This document shows positions 25,317 to 33,935 of a stretch of DNA of 64,000 nucleotides, piece by piece. The position numbers were made by a program, and so were the translations under genes. This stretch comes from Streptomyces endophytica (GTDB lineage Bacteria > Actinomycetota > Actinomycetes > Streptomycetales > Streptomycetaceae), in contig NZ_CP110636.1 in NCBI RefSeq assembly GCF_026153355.1, positions 6,634,001-6,698,000 on the forward strand, in the 5' to 3' direction. The notes under the pieces are model-generated. The model was not told the origin of the DNA, did not search any database, and worked only from the letters and a program-made list of their open reading frames with translations. Within the stretch, counting starts at the first letter, position 1; each line of letters starts with the position of its first letter.

Positions 25317-26672
25317 ATGAGCACCACCAATGCTGTTGACGGCGTCGTGGACGCCGGCGCCACCTCGCTGCTGCGCTTCGCCACCGCCGGTTCCGTCGAC
25401 GACGGCAAGTCCACGCTGGTGGGCCGGCTGCTGCACGACTCCAAGTCGGTGCTGGCCGACCAGCTGGAGGCCGTCGAGCGCGCGTCGCTGGGCCGCGGGC
25501 AGGAGACGCCGGACCTGGCGCTGCTGACCGACGGGCTGCGCGCCGAGCGCGAGCAGGGCATCACCATCGACGTCGCCTACCGCTACTTCGCCACGCCGCG
25601 CCGCCGGTTCATCCTGGCGGACACCCCGGGGCACGTGCAGTACACCCGCAACATGGTCACCGGCGCCTCCACCGCCGAGCTGGCCGTGGTGCTGGTCGAC
25701 GCCCGCAACGGCGTGGTCGAGCAGACCCGCCGGCACGCCGCGGTCGCCGCCCTGCTGCGCGTCCCGCACGTCGTCCTGGCCGTCAACAAGATGGACCTGG
25801 TCGGCTACGAGGAGTCCGTCTTCGCCGCGATCGCCGAGGAGTTCACGACCTACGCGGGCTCGCTGGGCGTCCCGGAGATCACCGCGATCCCGATCTCCGC
25901 GCTGGCCGGTGACAACGTCGTGACCCCGTCGGCCAACATGGACTGGTACGGCGGCCCGACGGTGCTGGAGCACCTGGAGACCGTGCCGGTGGTCGCCGAT
26001 CCGTCGGACGACCCGGCGCGCTTCCCGGTGCAGTACGTGATCCGGCCGCAGACCGCCGAGCACCCCGACTACCGCGGCTACGCGGGCCAGATCGCCGCCG
26101 GTGTGCTGCGCGTCGGCGATGCGGTGACCGTGCTGCCCTCGGGCCGTACGAGCACGATCGAGGGGATCGACGCGCTCGGAGAGGCCGTGGACGTCGCCTG
26201 GGCGCCGCAGTCGGTGACCGTGCGGCTCGCCGACGACATCGACGTCTCGCGCGGTGATCTGATCGCCCCGTCCGCGACCGCGCCGGCCGTCACGCAGGAC
26301 ATCGAGGCGACCGTGTGCCACGTGGCGGACCGTCCGCTGACCGTCGGACAGCGGGTGCTGCTCAAGCACACCACCCGCACCGTCAAGGCGATCGTCAAGG
26401 ACATCCCGTCGCGGCTGACGCTGGACGACCTCTCGCAGCACCCGGCGCCCGGTGAGCTGGCCGCCAACGACATCGGCCGGGTGGTGGTCCGGACGGCCGA
26501 GGCGCTGGCCCTGGACGCGTACGCGGACTCCCGGCGCACCGGTTCGTTCCTGCTGATCGACCCGGCGGACGGCACGACGCTGACCGCGGGGATGGCGGGC
26601 ACCGCGTTCGCGGAGGCGGCCGCCGAGGCTGCGCCGGCCGCGGCGACGGACGACGACGGATGGGACTTCTGA
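25317..26672 (+). CDS. cysN: Sulfate adenylyltransferase subunit 1 (GTPase)
   Basis: EF-Tu-like GTPase that drives APS synthesis by CysD. G1 GSVDDGKST, G3 LADTPGHVQYTRNM and G4 VNKMDLVGYEES, followed by two beta-barrel domains; 451 residues without a fused CysC domain. The Ala-rich C-terminus ends DDDGWDF. Last gene of the cys operon proper. Confidence 0.96.
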   Translation: MSTTNAVDGVVDAGATSLLRFATAGSVDDGKSTLVGRLLHDSKSVLADQLEAVERASLGRGQETPDLALLTDGLRAEREQGITIDVAYRYFATPRRRFILADTPGHVQYTRNMVTGASTAELAVVLVDARNGVVEQTRRHAAVAALLRVPHVVLAVNKMDLVGYEESVFAAIAEEFTTYAGSLGVPEITAIPISALAGDNVVTPSANMDWYGGPTVLEHLETVPVVADPSDDPARFPVQYVIRPQTAEHPDYRGYAGQIAAGVLRVGDAVTVLPSGRTSTIEGIDALGEAVDVAWAPQSVTVRLADDIDVSRGDLIAPSATAPAVTQDIEATVCHVADRPLTVGQRVLLKHTTRTVKAIVKDIPSRLTLDDLSQHPAPGELAANDIGRVVVRTAEALALDAYADSRRTGSFLLIDPADGTTLTAGMAGTAFAEAAAEAAPAAATDDDGWDF

Positions 26673-26763
26673 ACATGCTGAACGACGTGTTCTCGACCTT
26701 CGCCAAGGAGGGCGGCCGCATCGGCAGCGGCGCCCTGGGGAGCGGACAGGGCGGAGTCGGCCG

Positions 26764-26844
26764 ATGTGTGTGCTGACGATGCTCGACTCCGTACCCCCCA
26801 CGCCTCCTTTCCGAAGATCCACCGCACCGCCGGGCGCGCCCTAG
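26764..26844 (+). CDS. Candidate leader peptide upstream of the sulfonate transporter
   Basis: 26-codon frame starting MCVLTMLDSVPP and ending ...TAPPGAP, with GGAG seven bases before ATG 26764 and a Cys codon at position 2. Its TAG stop (26842-26844) lies exactly in the loop of the hairpin at 26835-26852. A second, weaker short frame (26675-26776, 33 codons, ending RCVC) starts 3 bp after cysN and overlaps it. Both end in Cys-coding or hairpin context; neither is proven. Confidence 0.4.
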   Translation: MCVLTMLDSVPPTPPFRRSTAPPGAP

Positions 26845-26852
26845 AGGGCGCG
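26835..26852 (+). promoter_or_regulatory. Hairpin before the sulfonate-binding-protein gene
   Basis: Perfect 7-bp stem CGCGCCC/GGGCGCG with loop TAGA, 33 bp before GTG 26885. The loop holds the stop codon of the candidate leader frame. Could be an attenuator or a processing or termination site between cysN and the transporter. Confidence 0.5.
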
Positions 26853-26884
26853 TAGTCCCCGGCCCTCCGAGAGGAACCACCTCC

Positions 26885-27994
26885 GTGTCTGCCGTTCGAC
26901 ACCGCCTGCTGGCGGCCGCCGTCTCCGTCCCCGTGCTGATCGGCGCGCTGGGCGCCTGCGGTTACGGTTCCGAGGCCAAGAAGGACACCTCCGCCCAGGT
27001 CGCCCCCAAGGGGCCCAAGACCGACGGGCTCGATCAGATCAAGCTCGGCTTCTTCGGCAACACCACTCACGCCACCCCCCTGATCGGCCTCCAGAACGGC
27101 CGGTTCCAGAAGGAACTGGGCGGCACCGAGGTGAAGACCTCCCTCTTCAACGCGGGCCCCGCCGAGATCGAGGCGCTCAACTCGGGCGCGATCGACATCG
27201 GCTGGATCGGCCCCTCCCCCGCCATCAACGGCTACGCCAAGTCGCACGGCAAGAGCCTGAAGATCATCTCCGGTTCGGCGTCCGGCGGTGTCTCGCTCGT
27301 CGTCAACCCCAAGAAGGTCAAGGGCCTCGGCGACCTCAAGGGCAAGACGATCGCTACCCCGCAGCTGGGCAACACCCAGGACGTGGCGCTGCTCAACTTC
27401 CTCTCGGACAAGGGCTACAAGGTCGACGCCACCACCGGCAAGGGTGACGTCACCGTCCAGCGCACCGACAACAAGGTGACCCCGACCGCCTTCGAGCAGG
27501 GTTCGATCGACGGTGCCTGGGTGCCCGAGCCGACCGCCTCCAAGCTCGTCGCGGCGGGCGGCAAGGCCATCCTGGACGAGAAGACGCTGTGGAAGGACGG
27601 CAAGTTCGTCATCACGAACATGATCGTCTCGCAGAAGTTCCTCAAGGAGCACCCGAAGGCCGTGGAGGCGGTGCTGCGCGCCTCGGTGAAGACCAACTCC
27701 TGGATCCGGTCGCACCCGGACGAGGCGAAGAAGGCGCTCAACGCCAAGCTCGCCGAGCCGGACGTGGCCGGTAAGGCGCTGCCGGCCAACGTCCTCGACC
27801 CGGCCTTCAAGAACGTCGACATCACCGACGACCCGCTGGCCGCCACCCTCCAGGAGGAGGCCGACCACGCCGTCAAGGCGGGCCTGCTGAAGAAGCCGGA
27901 CCTCAAGGGCATCTACGACCTCACGCTGCTGAACAAGGTCCTCAAGTCCGAGGGCAAGCAGCCGGTCGACGACGCCGGTCTCGGCACCAAGTAA
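26885..27994 (+). CDS. ssuA: Aliphatic sulfonate-type ABC transporter binding lipoprotein
   Basis: Periplasmic-type binding protein anchored as lipoprotein: lipobox LIGALGAC with Cys25. Mature part GLDQIKLGFFGNTTHATPL, then NSGAIDIGWIGPSPAINGYA, and FEQGSIDGAWVPEPTASKLV fits the SsuA/TauA/nitrate group; 369 residues. GTG 26885 with GAGGAA upstream. Association with cys genes points to sulfonate or other organosulfur uptake. Exact ligand unknown. Confidence 0.9.
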   Translation: MSAVRHRLLAAAVSVPVLIGALGACGYGSEAKKDTSAQVAPKGPKTDGLDQIKLGFFGNTTHATPLIGLQNGRFQKELGGTEVKTSLFNAGPAEIEALNSGAIDIGWIGPSPAINGYAKSHGKSLKIISGSASGGVSLVVNPKKVKGLGDLKGKTIATPQLGNTQDVALLNFLSDKGYKVDATTGKGDVTVQRTDNKVTPTAFEQGSIDGAWVPEPTASKLVAAGGKAILDEKTLWKDGKFVITNMIVSQKFLKEHPKAVEAVLRASVKTNSWIRSHPDEAKKALNAKLAEPDVAGKALPANVLDPAFKNVDITDDPLAATLQEEADHAVKAGLLKKPDLKGIYDLTLLNKVLKSEGKQPVDDAGLGTK

Positions 27995-28030
27995 GCCCGT
28001 AGCACCGCATTCCCCCAGGAGGTGACACCG

Positions 28031-28836
28031 ATGACGACACCCACGCTCACCAAGCAGCAGCCCGCCACGGCGGACCCGGGCACCACCGTGCCGTACGCGG
28101 CTCGCATCGATCACGTTTCGAAGTCGTTCGGCCGCCCGGCGCCCAGCAGCACGTGCTGGACGACATCGACATCGAGGTGGCACCCGGCGAGTTCGTCTGC
28201 CTCCTGGGGGCGTCCGGCTGCGGCAAGTCCACCCTGCTGAACCTCGTGGCCGGTCTGGACGCGCCGTCCGCGGGCCGCATCGAGACGCCGGGCGGCCGAC
28301 CGGCCCTGATGTTCCAGGAACACGCGCTGTTCCCGTGGCTGACCGCGGGCCGCAACATCGAACTGGCGCTGCGGCTGCGCGGGGTGCCGCGGGCCGAGCG
28401 CCGCGACGAGGCCGAGCGGCTGCTCGAACTCGTCCGCCTCAAGGGCGCCTACGGCAAGCGGGTGCACGAGCTGTCCGGCGGCATGCGCCAGCGGGTGGCG
28501 ATGGCCCGGGCGCTCGCCCAGGACAGCCAACTGCTGCTGATGGACGAGCCGTTCGCCGCGCTGGACGCCATCACCCGGGACGTGCTGCACGACGAGCTGA
28601 CCCGCGTCTGGCAGGAGACGCAGCTGTCGGTCCTGTTCGTCACGCACAACGTCCGCGAGGCGGTGCGGCTGGCGGAGCGGGTGGTGCTGCTGTCCTCCCG
28701 TCCGGGCCGGGTCGCCCGCGAATGGCAGGTGGACATCCCGCAGCCGCGGCGCATCGAGGACGCCGCGGTCGCCGACCTGTCCATCGAGATCACCGAACAG
28801 CTCCGTGGGGAGATCCGCCGCCATGGCCAGCACTGA
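28031..28836 (+). CDS. ssuB: ABC transporter ATPase, sulfonate type (one frame break)
   Basis: ATG 28031 follows AGGAGG and gives TLTKQQPATADPG and RIDHVSKSFGRP. One G is missing at 28138-28139, after which QQHVLDDIDIEVAPGEFVCL continues. Walker A LLGASGCGKSTLLNL, signature LSGGMRQRVAMARAL and Walker B QLLLMDEPFAALD are intact; 268 residues. Its end overlaps ssuC by 14 bp. Confidence 0.9.
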
Positions 28837-29770
28837 GACCCAGGCCGAGTCCACGACCCCCCGGACCGGCAACGACCCGGCCGCCTCCGGCACCGCTGCG
28901 AAGGGCGGTGACGCCGCGGACCTCGCAGGTCTGGAGGCCGGGCTCGACGCCCTGGAATCCAGTGTCGTGCACCGGCAGCCCTGGCTGCGGACGGTCGTGT
29001 CGAAGGCGGTCCCGCCGGTCGTCGCGATCGCCATCGTGCTGGCGCTGTGGCAGCTCGCCTACCACTTCCAGCTCAAGCCGCACTACCTGCTGCCCAGTCC
29101 CGTCGACGTCGGGCGCTCGCTCCAGCAGAAGTGGCTGGAGGGCACGCTGCTGGGCTTCGTGTGGACCAGCATCTCGCGCGGTGCGCTGGGCTTCGTGGCC
29201 TCGGTCGCCATCGGTACGGTGCTCGGGCTGATCGTCGCCCAGGTCAAGGCCGTCCGGGCCGCGATCGGGCCGATCCTGAGCGGTCTGCAGTCGCTGCCGT
29301 CGGTGGCCTGGGTGCCGGCCGCGATCATCTGGTTCGGGCTGAGCGACGCCACGATCTACGCGGTGGTGCTGCTCGGCGCCGTCCCCTCCATCGCCAACGG
29401 CCTGGTGGCCGGCGTCGACCAGATCTCGCCGCTCTACCTGCGCGCCGGCCGCACCATCGGCGCGACGGGGCTGGCCGGGGTGCGGCACGTGCTGCTGCCG
29501 GCCGCGCTGCCGGGCTACCTGGCGGGCCTGAAGCAGGGCTGGGCGTTCTCCTGGCGTTCGCTGATGGCCGCCGAGCTGATCGTCAACGCGCCCGATCTGG
29601 GCACCGGTCTGGGCCAGCTGCTGGAGCAGGGCCGGGAGCTGCAGGACATGTCCTGGGTGCTCGCGGCGATCTTCCTCATCCTCGTCGTCGGCATCGGCAT
29701 CGAGCTGCTGATCTTCGCGCCGATCGAGCGGCGGGTGCTGCGCAGCCGCGGTCTCCTCGTCAAGAACTGA
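28823..29770 (+). CDS. ssuC: ABC transporter permease, sulfonate type
   Basis: 315-residue permease with about six spans after an unusually long polar N-terminus of ~55 residues. The coupling-loop motif GLKQGWAFSWRSLMAAELI is the EAA-like site contacting SsuB. Family segments YLLPSPVDVGRSL and LSGLQSLPSVAWVPAAIIWF. Starts inside the 3' end of ssuB, indicating coupling. Confidence 0.92.
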   Translation: MASTETQAESTTPRTGNDPAASGTAAKGGDAADLAGLEAGLDALESSVVHRQPWLRTVVSKAVPPVVAIAIVLALWQLAYHFQLKPHYLLPSPVDVGRSLQQKWLEGTLLGFVWTSISRGALGFVASVAIGTVLGLIVAQVKAVRAAIGPILSGLQSLPSVAWVPAAIIWFGLSDATIYAVVLLGAVPSIANGLVAGVDQISPLYLRAGRTIGATGLAGVRHVLLPAALPGYLAGLKQGWAFSWRSLMAAELIVNAPDLGTGLGQLLEQGRELQDMSWVLAAIFLILVVGIGIELLIFAPIERRVLRSRGLLVKN

Positions 29771-29774
29771 TCCC

Positions 29775-30545
29775 ATGAGCGCACGTCCCACTCTCCTCGT
29801 CATCGCCCACGGCAGCCGCGACCCGCGGCACGCGGCGACCGTCGCCGCGCTCTGCGCGCGCGTCCGGTCGCTGCGGCCCGGGCTGCGCGTCGAGGTCGGC
29901 CACCTCGACTTCAACGCGCCCCGGGTCCCGCGGGTGCTGGAGCGGCTGGCGGCCGAGGGAGAGCAGGAAGTGGTGGCGCTGCCGCTGCTGCTGACCCGGG
30001 CGTTCCACGCGAAGTCCGACATCCCGGCGGTGCTGCGTGAGGCGGCCGCCCGGCTGCCCCTGCTGAACATCCGTCAGGCCGAGGTGCTCGGCCCGTCCAC
30101 CCTTCTGACCGCCGCGCTGGAGCGCCGGCTGGCGGAGGCCGGGCTGCGGCCCGGAGACCGTCGCTCGACCGGGGTCGTACTGGCCTCGGCGGGCTCCTCA
30201 GACCCGGAGGCGATCGCAGTGATCGCTGAAATCGCGCGGGAGTGGCGGCGCACCGCTGGTTGGTGTGCCGTGCGACCTGCGTTCGCCTCCGCATCCCTGC
30301 CCCGCACGGCCGATGCCGTGCGGGCCCTGCGGGCCGAGGGCGTGGCGCGGGTGGCCGTCGCCCCCTACGTCATCGCCCCCGGCTTTCTGCCGGACCGGAT
30401 CGCGGCCGGCGCCCGGGAGGCCCGGGCGGACGTCCTCGCGCCGGTCCTGGGCGACGCCCCCGAGCTGGCCCGGCTGCTGCTGCGCCGCTACGACCAGTCG
30501 GTGGTGGCCGGGACCCGCGGCGATCTGTCGTCCCTGATCGCCTGA
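29775..30545 (+). CDS. Sirohydrochlorin chelatase (CbiX/SirB family)
   Basis: Inserts Fe2+ (or Co2+) into sirohydrochlorin, providing siroheme for the sulfite reductase of this locus. Metal-binding His are seen in VIAHGSRDPRHAAT and LLTRAFHAKSDIP; a second half-domain (VLASAGSSDPEAI, VAPYVIAPGFLPDRI) makes it a two-domain 256-residue form. Starts 4 bp after ssuC, last gene of the sulfur block. Confidence 0.9.
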   Translation: MSARPTLLVIAHGSRDPRHAATVAALCARVRSLRPGLRVEVGHLDFNAPRVPRVLERLAAEGEQEVVALPLLLTRAFHAKSDIPAVLREAAARLPLLNIRQAEVLGPSTLLTAALERRLAEAGLRPGDRRSTGVVLASAGSSDPEAIAVIAEIAREWRRTAGWCAVRPAFASASLPRTADAVRALRAEGVARVAVAPYVIAPGFLPDRIAAGAREARADVLAPVLGDAPELARLLLRRYDQSVVAGTRGDLSSLIA

Positions 30546-30574
30546 GGGCCTCGCGTCGCGGGGTGGGGTGGGGT

Positions 30575-30656
30575 GGGGGTGCCGGGAATACCCCCTCGTC
30601 CGTCGAGTTGAGGTCTGCAAGGGGCGTCCGCATCCCCTACGGGATCCGTTCGCCCC
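30575..30656. repeat. Convergent-gap stem-loop element, copy 2
   Basis: GGGGGT/ACCCCC hairpin around GGGAATACCCC (30575-30595), then outer stem GGGGCG (30621-30626) with CGCCCC (30651-30656) enclosing ATCCC-CTAC-GGGAT (30632-30645). The outer stem differs from copy 1 at both strands in a compensating way. Lies between convergent chelatase and alpha-glucosidase genes. Confidence 0.65.
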
Positions 30657-30708
30657 TCCCCTACGGGTACCCAGGCCCCCGGTGGGCCACCGGTCCGGGC
30701 ACCCGGGC

Positions 30709-32391
30709 TCAGCCGGCCGTCCGTACCCAGGCCGTCGTCCACGGCGGCAGCCGGTCGCCGTGCAACGGCGCGGAGGACAGCAGCAGTTCACCGTCGGGCA
30801 ACGGCCGGGCGGCGTCCGAGAGGTTGGTCAGGCACTCCCAGCCGCCGGAACGGCGGAAGTGCAGCAACCCGCCGGCCACCGCTTCGGGGCCGCCGATCCA
30901 CTCCAGCTCCTCGTCGGCGAGCAGCCCGCGGCGGATGCGCAACGCGGCGCGGTAGAGCTCCAGGGGCGCGGCCGGATCGCCCTGTTGGGCCTCGACGGAC
31001 AGCTCGCCCCAGCCCGGCGGCTGCGGCAGCCAGGACCCGCCGGCACCGAAGCCGTACGAGCTTCCCCCGCGCCGCCAGGGCAGCGGCACCCGGCAGCCGT
31101 CCCTGCCCTTGGAACGGCCGCGGCTGCGGGTCCACACCGGGTCCCGCAGGGCCTCGCGGGGCAGGTCGGCGACCTCGGGCAGGCCGAGTTCCTCGCCCTG
31201 GTAGACGTAGCCGGCGCCGGGCAGCGCCAGCATCAGAAGGGTGGCGGCGAGCGCCCGGCGCAGGCCGAACTCCCGGTCCACGACCGGCCGCTGGCCGTCG
31301 GCGAGCAGCCAGGACTCCTCGTCGCAGCCGTCCGGGAGGCCGTGCCGGGAGGCGTGCCGGATCACGTCGTGGTTGGAGAGCACCCAGGTCGCGGTCGCGC
31401 CGGCCGCCCGGGCGTCGGCGAGTGCGGTGTCGATGGACGACCGGAGCTCCCCGGCGTGCAGCGATGCCCTGAGGAAGTCGAAGTTGAACGCCTGGCCGAG
31501 CTCCTGCGGGGTGGCGTAGGCGGTGCGCCGGGAGTTGCGCACCCAGGCCTCGGCGACCGCGACCCGCGGCGGGTCGTACTCGTTGAAGACCTTGCGCCAG
31601 TCGCGGAAGATCTCGTGCACCTCGTCGCGGTCCCAGAAGGGGTGGCTGCCGTCCTCGGGCAGGTCGTCCGGTTGGTAGCTCTCGACGGTGCCGATGTCGC
31701 GGAGCGGCGCCGCCAGGTCCTTGGCGAGGCCGTGCGCCACGTCGACCCGGAAGCCGTCCACGCCGCGGTCGGACCAGAAGCGCAGGGTCGTCCGGAACTC
31801 CGCCCGGACCTCGGGGTTGTCCCAGTTGAAGTCGGGCTGCTGCGGGGCGAAGAGGTGGAGGTACCACCAGCCGTCGGGCAGCCGGGTCCAGGCCGGGCCG
31901 CCGAAGCAGGAGACCCAGTCGGTGGGCGGCTGCTCGCCGTGTGCGCCCTTGCCCTCCCGGAAGACGTAGCGCTCCCGCGCGGCGGATCCGGGGCCGGCCC
32001 GCAGCGCCTCCTGGAACCAGACGTGCTGGTCGGAGGAGTGGTTGGGCACGATGTCGACCATCACCCTGAGGCCGAGGCGGTGCGCCTCGGTGACCATCGC
32101 GTCGAAGTCGTCGAGGGTACCGAGCCGCGGGTCGACGTCGCGGTAGTCGGCGACGTCGTAGCCGCCGTCGGCCAGTTCGGAGGGGTAGAAGGGGCTCAGC
32201 CAGACGGCGTCCACCCCCAGGTCGGCGAGGTGGCCGAGCCGGGAGGTCACACCGGGGAGGTCGCCGATGCCGTCGCCGTCGGAGTCGGCGAAGCTGCGCG
32301 GGTACACCTGGTAGACGACGGCCTGCCGCCACCAGTCGCGGCTGCTGCGGCCGGCCGTTCCGGGGTCCGGGCCGAGGTGCTGTGCGGTCAC
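30709..32391 (-). CDS. GH13 alpha-glucosidase
   Basis: Cytoplasmic exo-alpha-glucosidase (AglA / oligo-1,6-glucosidase type) releasing glucose from maltose and maltodextrins. The four GH13 regions are DIVPNHSS, GFRVDVAHG (nucleophile Asp), VAVAEAWV (acid Glu) and VLSNHDVIRH (Asp); 560 residues, no signal peptide. GTG 32391 has AAAGG upstream. In S. coelicolor the equivalent gene ends a malEFG-aglA operon; here it directly follows a binding-protein remnant. Confidence 0.92.
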   Translation of the reverse strand: MTAQHLGPDPGTAGRSSRDWWRQAVVYQVYPRSFADSDGDGIGDLPGVTSRLGHLADLGVDAVWLSPFYPSELADGGYDVADYRDVDPRLGTLDDFDAMVTEAHRLGLRVMVDIVPNHSSDQHVWFQEALRAGPGSAARERYVFREGKGAHGEQPPTDWVSCFGGPAWTRLPDGWWYLHLFAPQQPDFNWDNPEVRAEFRTTLRFWSDRGVDGFRVDVAHGLAKDLAAPLRDIGTVESYQPDDLPEDGSHPFWDRDEVHEIFRDWRKVFNEYDPPRVAVAEAWVRNSRRTAYATPQELGQAFNFDFLRASLHAGELRSSIDTALADARAAGATATWVLSNHDVIRHASRHGLPDGCDEESWLLADGQRPVVDREFGLRRALAATLLMLALPGAGYVYQGEELGLPEVADLPREALRDPVWTRSRGRSKGRDGCRVPLPWRRGGSSYGFGAGGSWLPQPPGWGELSVEAQQGDPAAPLELYRAALRIRRGLLADEELEWIGGPEAVAGGLLHFRRSGGWECLTNLSDAARPLPDGELLLSSAPLHGDRLPPWTTAWVRTAG

Positions 32392-32529
32392 GTGGCTGCC
32401 TTTCGGTACGGGGTTTCACCGGGTGGTCGACGGCCGGGACGGTGCGTCGCCCGACCGCCCCTTCGGTCATGCCCGAGACGATCGGGCGGCGGGTCCGAGA
32501 TTGCGGGACAGGTGAGCGTGGCCGGGGTA

Positions 32530-32649
32530 CGCGGGGGGGGTGGGCGGCCCGGGGCAGCAAGCTGCCCAAGGGCTTGCCTGCGCAACCGCTGGTGAGCCCG
32601 ACTCCCGCGGCGAGGCCGCCGCGAGCAGGGTTCCGCGGCTCAAGGCCAT
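32530..32649 (-). pseudogene. N-terminal remnant of a sugar-binding lipoprotein gene
   Basis: ATG 32649 with GAGGAG upstream starts MALSRGTLLAAG and, allowing one missing base near 32616-32620, continues LAAGVGLTSGCAGKPLGSLL, a textbook lipoprotein signal peptide with lipobox LTSGC. Similarity ends after ~35 codons at about 32540 and the aglA leader follows. No permease genes follow. It looks like the scar of a deletion that removed the binding protein and two permeases. Confidence 0.6.
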
Positions 32650-32677
32650 GAGTGCTCCTCACGTCTTGACTGTCTTC

Positions 32678-32693
32678 ATGACAGCGCTTGCAG
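32678..32693 (+). promoter_or_regulatory. LacI-type operator box 1
   Basis: ATGACAGCGCTTGCAG. Contains the AGCGCT core typical of LacI-family sites; pairs in inverted orientation with the box at 32757-32772 (15 of 16 bases match as reverse complement). Confidence 0.65.
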
Positions 32694-32756
32694 GCTAGAA
32701 GTGGGCTCGTTGTCAGGTCAACGGCCGATGCACCGGAGATTCCCCAAATGATCTCC

Positions 32757-32772
32757 CTGCCAGCGCTGTCAT
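32757..32772 (-). promoter_or_regulatory. LacI-type operator box 2
   Basis: CTGCCAGCGCTGTCAT, the reverse complement of box 1 with one mismatch, 79 bp away centre to centre and just upstream of the LacI gene -10 hexamer. Placement fits autorepression plus control of the divergent operon. Confidence 0.65.
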
Positions 32773-32785
32773 CGCCCGTCTGTGC

Positions 32786-32791
32786 TAGCGT
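32786..32791 (+). promoter_or_regulatory. Leaderless -10 hexamer of the LacI-type gene
   Basis: TAGCGT, six bases, then ATG 32798, with no Shine-Dalgarno. Same geometry as at 14375 and 44292. Confidence 0.5.
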
Positions 32792-32797
32792 CCCGCC

Positions 32798-33829
32798 ATG
32801 TCCTCAGCTCGCAGCGAGGCCACGATGGCCGATGTGGCCCATCGGGCGGGGGTTTCGGTGTCGACCGTCTCGCGCACCCTGCGCGGCCTGTCGACCGTGT
32901 CGGAGACCACCCGGGCCCGGGTGGAGGCGGCGGCCCGCGAGCTCTCCTTCGCCATCACCCGCAGCGCCTCCAGTCTGGTCACCGGCCGCACCGGCCGGGT
33001 GGCCGTCCTGATGCCTCACCTGGAGTCGTGGTTCCTGAGCGCGACCCTGTCCGGAATGGCCCCGGCCCTGCGCGACGCCGGCCTCGAACTGCTGGTCTAC
33101 AGCGTGACCGACGTCCAGGAACGCGCCGATTTCTTCGACCGGTTGCCCGCCCGCCGCAACGCCGACGCCCTCCTGGTGGTGAGCTTCGCGCTCTCCCCCG
33201 CCGAACGCACCCGCCTCGACGACCTGGGCATGCCGCTGGTCTTCGTCAGCCAGCACGCCCCCGGCCGGCCCAGCGTCTACGTGGACGACGAGGAGGCCGC
33301 CCTGCGCGGCACCCGCCATCTGCTCAACCTCGGGCACCGGCGGATCGCCTTCCTCCAGACCGCCGACGAGACGGGCTTCGCCTGGAGCAGCAAGAACCGG
33401 CTCGCCGGCCATCTGCGCGCCCTCACCGAGGCGGGCGTCGAGCACGACGACGACCTCGTCATGAGCGTGCCCGGCTGGAAGGGCAGCGGTATGGCCGCCG
33501 CGGTGGGCCGCCTGCTGAGCCTGCAGGCCCCGCCGACCGCACTCTTCACCGAAACCGACGACCTGGCTTTCCGCCTCCTGGCCGCCCTCCGCGAGGCCAA
33601 CATCCCGGTCCCCGGCCGGGTTTCCGTCATGGGCTTCGACGACCACGTCATGTCCGGCCTCATGGGCCTGACCACCCTCGCCCAACCCGCCGCCGAACTG
33701 GGCCGCACCGCGGTCCGCCTGACCCGCTCGGTCCTCGACGACACCGACGGCGACCCCCAACGCCACATCATCCTCCCCACCGAACTCGTCCCCCGCCGCA
33801 CCACGGCACCACCACCGGCGGAGCGTTAG
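32798..33829 (+). CDS. LacI-family transcriptional repressor (MalR-like position)
   Basis: 343 residues: HTH TMADVAHRAGVSVSTVSRTL at residues ~9-28, hinge helix, then a sugar-binding core (GRTGRVAVLMPHLESWFLSA, NADALLVVSFALSP, HRRIAFLQTADET, VSVMGFDDHVMSGLMGLTTL). Divergent from the alpha-glucosidase with two inverted operator boxes between, so probably the maltose or alpha-glucoside repressor. The inducer is inferred. Confidence 0.9.
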   Translation: MSSARSEATMADVAHRAGVSVSTVSRTLRGLSTVSETTRARVEAAARELSFAITRSASSLVTGRTGRVAVLMPHLESWFLSATLSGMAPALRDAGLELLVYSVTDVQERADFFDRLPARRNADALLVVSFALSPAERTRLDDLGMPLVFVSQHAPGRPSVYVDDEEAALRGTRHLLNLGHRRIAFLQTADETGFAWSSKNRLAGHLRALTEAGVEHDDDLVMSVPGWKGSGMAAAVGRLLSLQAPPTALFTETDDLAFRLLAALREANIPVPGRVSVMGFDDHVMSGLMGLTTLAQPAAELGRTAVRLTRSVLDDTDGDPQRHIILPTELVPRRTTAPPPAER

Positions 33830-33935
33830 CGCACCAAGCGCACGGGGGCGCGTCCGCCGGCGACGGGTGAGGGCGTGAAGCGGGCCGGGACGCGTCCCGC
33901 CAGGTGCAGATGCCCGACGCCTCCGGCTTCCGCCG

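Noticed and set aside
22940..30545. Horizontal acquisition of the sulfur block
   Set aside because: GC content, codon use and operon overlaps match the surrounding genes; no integrase, tRNA or direct repeats at the edges.
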